A DNA stretch of 39,184 nucleotides from Pseudomonas sp. PB101. Its GTDB lineage: Bacteria > Pseudomonadota > Gammaproteobacteria > Pseudomonadales > Pseudomonadaceae. Position 1 is the stretch's first letter. Every line of letters starts with the position of its first letter. Of the stretch, positions 37,602 through 39,184 are shown piece by piece. A program made the translations under genes and the position numbers. The notes under the pieces are model-generated. The model was not told the DNA's origin. It saw only the letters and a program-made list of their open reading frames with translations, and did no database searches. Where the stretch lies: the NCBI RefSeq assembly GCF_009764265.1, contig NZ_RWIR01000062.1, forward strand, positions 1 through 39,184, in the 5' to 3' direction.

Positions 37602-39110
37602 ATGCGTATCCACGTCAGCTTCATCGACCGCGTCGGTATCACCCAGGAAGTCCTGGCCCTGCTCGGCGGGCGCAATCTGAACCTGGATGCGGTGGAAATG
37701 GTGCCGCCCAATGTCTATATCGACGCCCCGACCCTGAGCCCGCAAGTGCTCGAGGAACTGCGCGATGCCCTGTTCAGCGTGCATGGCGTGCAAGCGGTGA
37801 CGGTGGTCGACATCCTGCCCGGCCAGCGCCGGCACTTGCAGCTCGACGCATTGCTGGCGGCCATGACCGACCCGGTGCTGGCACTGGACAGCGACGGCAA
37901 GGTGCTGCTGGCCAATCCGGCCTTGATCGCCCTCTATGGCCGTGAGCCGGCCGGTGAAAGCGTCGCCGACCTGTTTGCCGACCCGGCCTTGCTCGACGCC
38001 CTGCTCGAACACGGCTTTCGTCTGCCGCTGCGGGAAATCTCCGTCAACGGCCAGACCTTCCTGCTCGACGCTACACCGATCACCGACGCCGGCGCCCTGC
38101 TGACGCTGTATCAACCGAACCGCATCGGCGAGCGCCTTTCCGCGCTGCACCATGACCACGCCGAAGGTTTCGATGCACTGCTCGGCGAGTCCCCGGTGAT
38201 CCGCACTCTCAAGGCGCGCGCCCAGCGGGTGGCGGCCCTCGACGCGCCGCTGCTGATCCAGGGTGAAACCGGCACCGGCAAGGAACTGGTGGCCCGTGCC
38301 TGCCACGCCATCAGCGCCCGACACAGTTCACCGTTCCTGGCGTTGAACTGCGCGGCATTGCCGGAGAACCTCGCCGAAAGTGAGCTGTTCGGCTACGCCC
38401 CCGGTGCTTTCACCGGCGCCCAACGGGGCGGCAAACCCGGGCTGATGGAGCTGGCCAACCAGGGCACGGTGTTTCTCGATGAAATCGGCGAGATGTCGCC
38501 GTACCTGCAGGCCAAGTTGCTGCGTTTCCTCAACGACGGCAGTTTTCGCCGGGTCGGCGGTGACCGTGAGGTCAAGGTCAACGTGCGAATCCTCAGCGCG
38601 ACCCACCGCGACCTGGAAAAAATGGTCAGCGAAGGCCTGTTCCGCGAAGACCTGTTCTATCGCCTCAATGTCCTCAACGTTGAAGTACCGCCCCTGCGCG
38701 AGCGCGGCCAGGACATCCTGTTGCTGGCCCGCTACTTCATGCAACAGGCCTGTGCGCAGATCCAGCGACCGATCTGTCGCCTGGCGCCGGGCACCTACCC
38801 GGCGCTGCTGGGCAACCGCTGGCCGGGCAACGTGCGGCAATTGCAGAACGTGATCTTCCGCGCCGCGGCGATTTGCGAAAGCAGCCTGGTGGACATCGGC
38901 GACCTCGACATCGCCGGTACCTCGGTGGCCCGTCAGAGCGACCATGACGTCGACAGCCTGGAACAGGCCATGGACGAGTTCGAGAAAACCCTGCTGGAAA
39001 AACTCTACGTCAGCTATCCCTCGACCCGGCAACTGGCGACCCGCCTGCAAACCTCCCACACGGCGATTGCCCATCGGTTGCGCAAGTACGGGATTCCGGG
39101 CAAGGCCTGA
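37602..39110 (+). CDS. TyrR/GcsR-type sigma-54 enhancer-binding regulator
   Basis: Transcriptional regulator of 502 aa with an N-terminal ACT domain (about 1-75, MRIHVSFIDRVGITQEVLAL), a PAS-like domain (about 80-175, MTDPVLALDSDGKVLLANPA), a central AAA+ domain (Walker A GETGTGKELVARA, GAFTGA loop in GYAPGAFTGAQRGGK, Walker B GTVFLDEIGEMSP, WPGNVRQLQN), and a TyrR-type helix-turn-helix (YPSTRQLATRLQTSHTAIAH). The intact GAFTGA indicates contact with sigma-54, unlike E. coli TyrR. GcsR, the glycine-cleavage activator of P. aeruginosa, has this layout; PhhR is the other relative. I chose ATG 37602, which begins the ACT domain. Target genes may lie beyond the window. Confidence 0.88.
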   Translation: MRIHVSFIDRVGITQEVLALLGGRNLNLDAVEMVPPNVYIDAPTLSPQVLEELRDALFSVHGVQAVTVVDILPGQRRHLQLDALLAAMTDPVLALDSDGKVLLANPALIALYGREPAGESVADLFADPALLDALLEHGFRLPLREISVNGQTFLLDATPITDAGALLTLYQPNRIGERLSALHHDHAEGFDALLGESPVIRTLKARAQRVAALDAPLLIQGETGTGKELVARACHAISARHSSPFLALNCAALPENLAESELFGYAPGAFTGAQRGGKPGLMELANQGTVFLDEIGEMSPYLQAKLLRFLNDGSFRRVGGDREVKVNVRILSATHRDLEKMVSEGLFREDLFYRLNVLNVEVPPLRERGQDILLLARYFMQQACAQIQRPICRLAPGTYPALLGNRWPGNVRQLQNVIFRAAAICESSLVDIGDLDIAGTSVARQSDHDVDSLEQAMDEFEKTLLEKLYVSYPSTRQLATRLQTSHTAIAHRLRKYGIPGKA

Positions 39111-39131
39111 AAACGCGGATGAACACCGATC

Positions 39132-39184
39132 TGTAGGAGCCGGCTTGCTGGCGATGGCGTCCGCAAAATCGCCATCGCCAGCAA
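39132..39184. repeat. REPIN cut by the window end, CCGGC type
   Basis: TGTAGGAGCCGGCTTGCTGG (39132-39151) is followed after about 20 bp by the start of its inverted partner (TCGCCAGCAA, 39175-39184), which continues past the window. It lies 21 bases after the regulator's stop. Confidence 0.85.

Noticed and set aside
4271..39184. Repeated short inverted sequences considered as CRISPR repeats
   Set aside because: They are dispersed singly or in pairs between genes, are palindromic REP cores of several subtypes, and have no regular spacers or cas genes.

Overview
The window reads as chromosome of a Pseudomonas of the P. fluorescens group. Evidence: GC-rich DNA with strong third-position bias; an Entner-Doudoroff and glucose-uptake cluster in the Pseudomonas order (zwf-pgl-eda / hexR / oprB / gtsABCD / gltR-gtrS / glk / edd / gap-1); an arcDABC arginine deiminase operon; a P. 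aeruginosa PigA-type heme oxygenase; and many intergenic REP sequences (cores such as GTGGGAGCGAGCCTGCTCGC and GTAGGAGCCGGCTTGCTGGC) typical of fluorescent pseudomonads. No tRNA, rRNA, prophage, IS or CRISPR was seen.

Region A (1-19.9 kb) is a nearly complete glucose catabolism island. OprB brings glucose across the outer membrane and GtsABCD across the inner membrane. Glk phosphorylates it, the hexose-6-phosphate mutarotase equilibrates anomers, and Zwf, Pgl, Edd and Eda convert glucose-6-phosphate to pyruvate plus glyceraldehyde-3-phosphate. Gap-1 handles the triose, and MgsA is a methylglyoxal overflow valve. An AGE-family (mannose isomerase-like) gene sits just upstream of gtsA. Three control layers can be seen. 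First, HexR boxes (TTGT-N7-ACAA or near) lie at zwf/hexR, edd and gap-1. Second, A-rich AANAANAA motifs resembling Hfq/Crc targets lie next to the translation starts of zwf, oprB, gtsA, the AGE gene, gltR and gap-1. Third, the AGE and gtsA promoters share a bipartite operator, with a -10-like box at identical spacing; this may be the GltR site.

Region B (19.9-25.5 kb) is an iron-controlled cell-surface-signalling heme locus: an ECF sigma factor under a near-perfect Fur box, a FecR-type anti-sigma factor, an STN-containing TonB-dependent receptor, and a PigA/HemO-type heme oxygenase behind a terminator-like hairpin. A small DUF454 membrane protein follows.

Region C (25.5-31.8 kb) holds a double-Cache-type chemoreceptor with a structured leader, a family III CoA-transferase whose domain halves appear permuted, and a two-gene unit in which a second ArcD-like antiporter overlaps an AlkA-type DNA glycosylase by four bases (GTGA).

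Region D (31.8-39.2 kb) is the arcD-arcA-arcB-(REPIN)-arcC-DUF5064 operon behind an Anr-like box. It is followed by a TyrR/GcsR-type sigma-54 enhancer-binding protein. The window ends inside a REP pair.

The main leads are the shared AGE/gtsA operator, the terminator-like hairpin in the hexR leader, the hairpin between the heme receptor and hemO, the permuted CoA-transferase, the arcD2-alkA coupling, and the DUF5064 gene coupled to arcC. All functional statements rest on reading motifs by eye; no database search was run.
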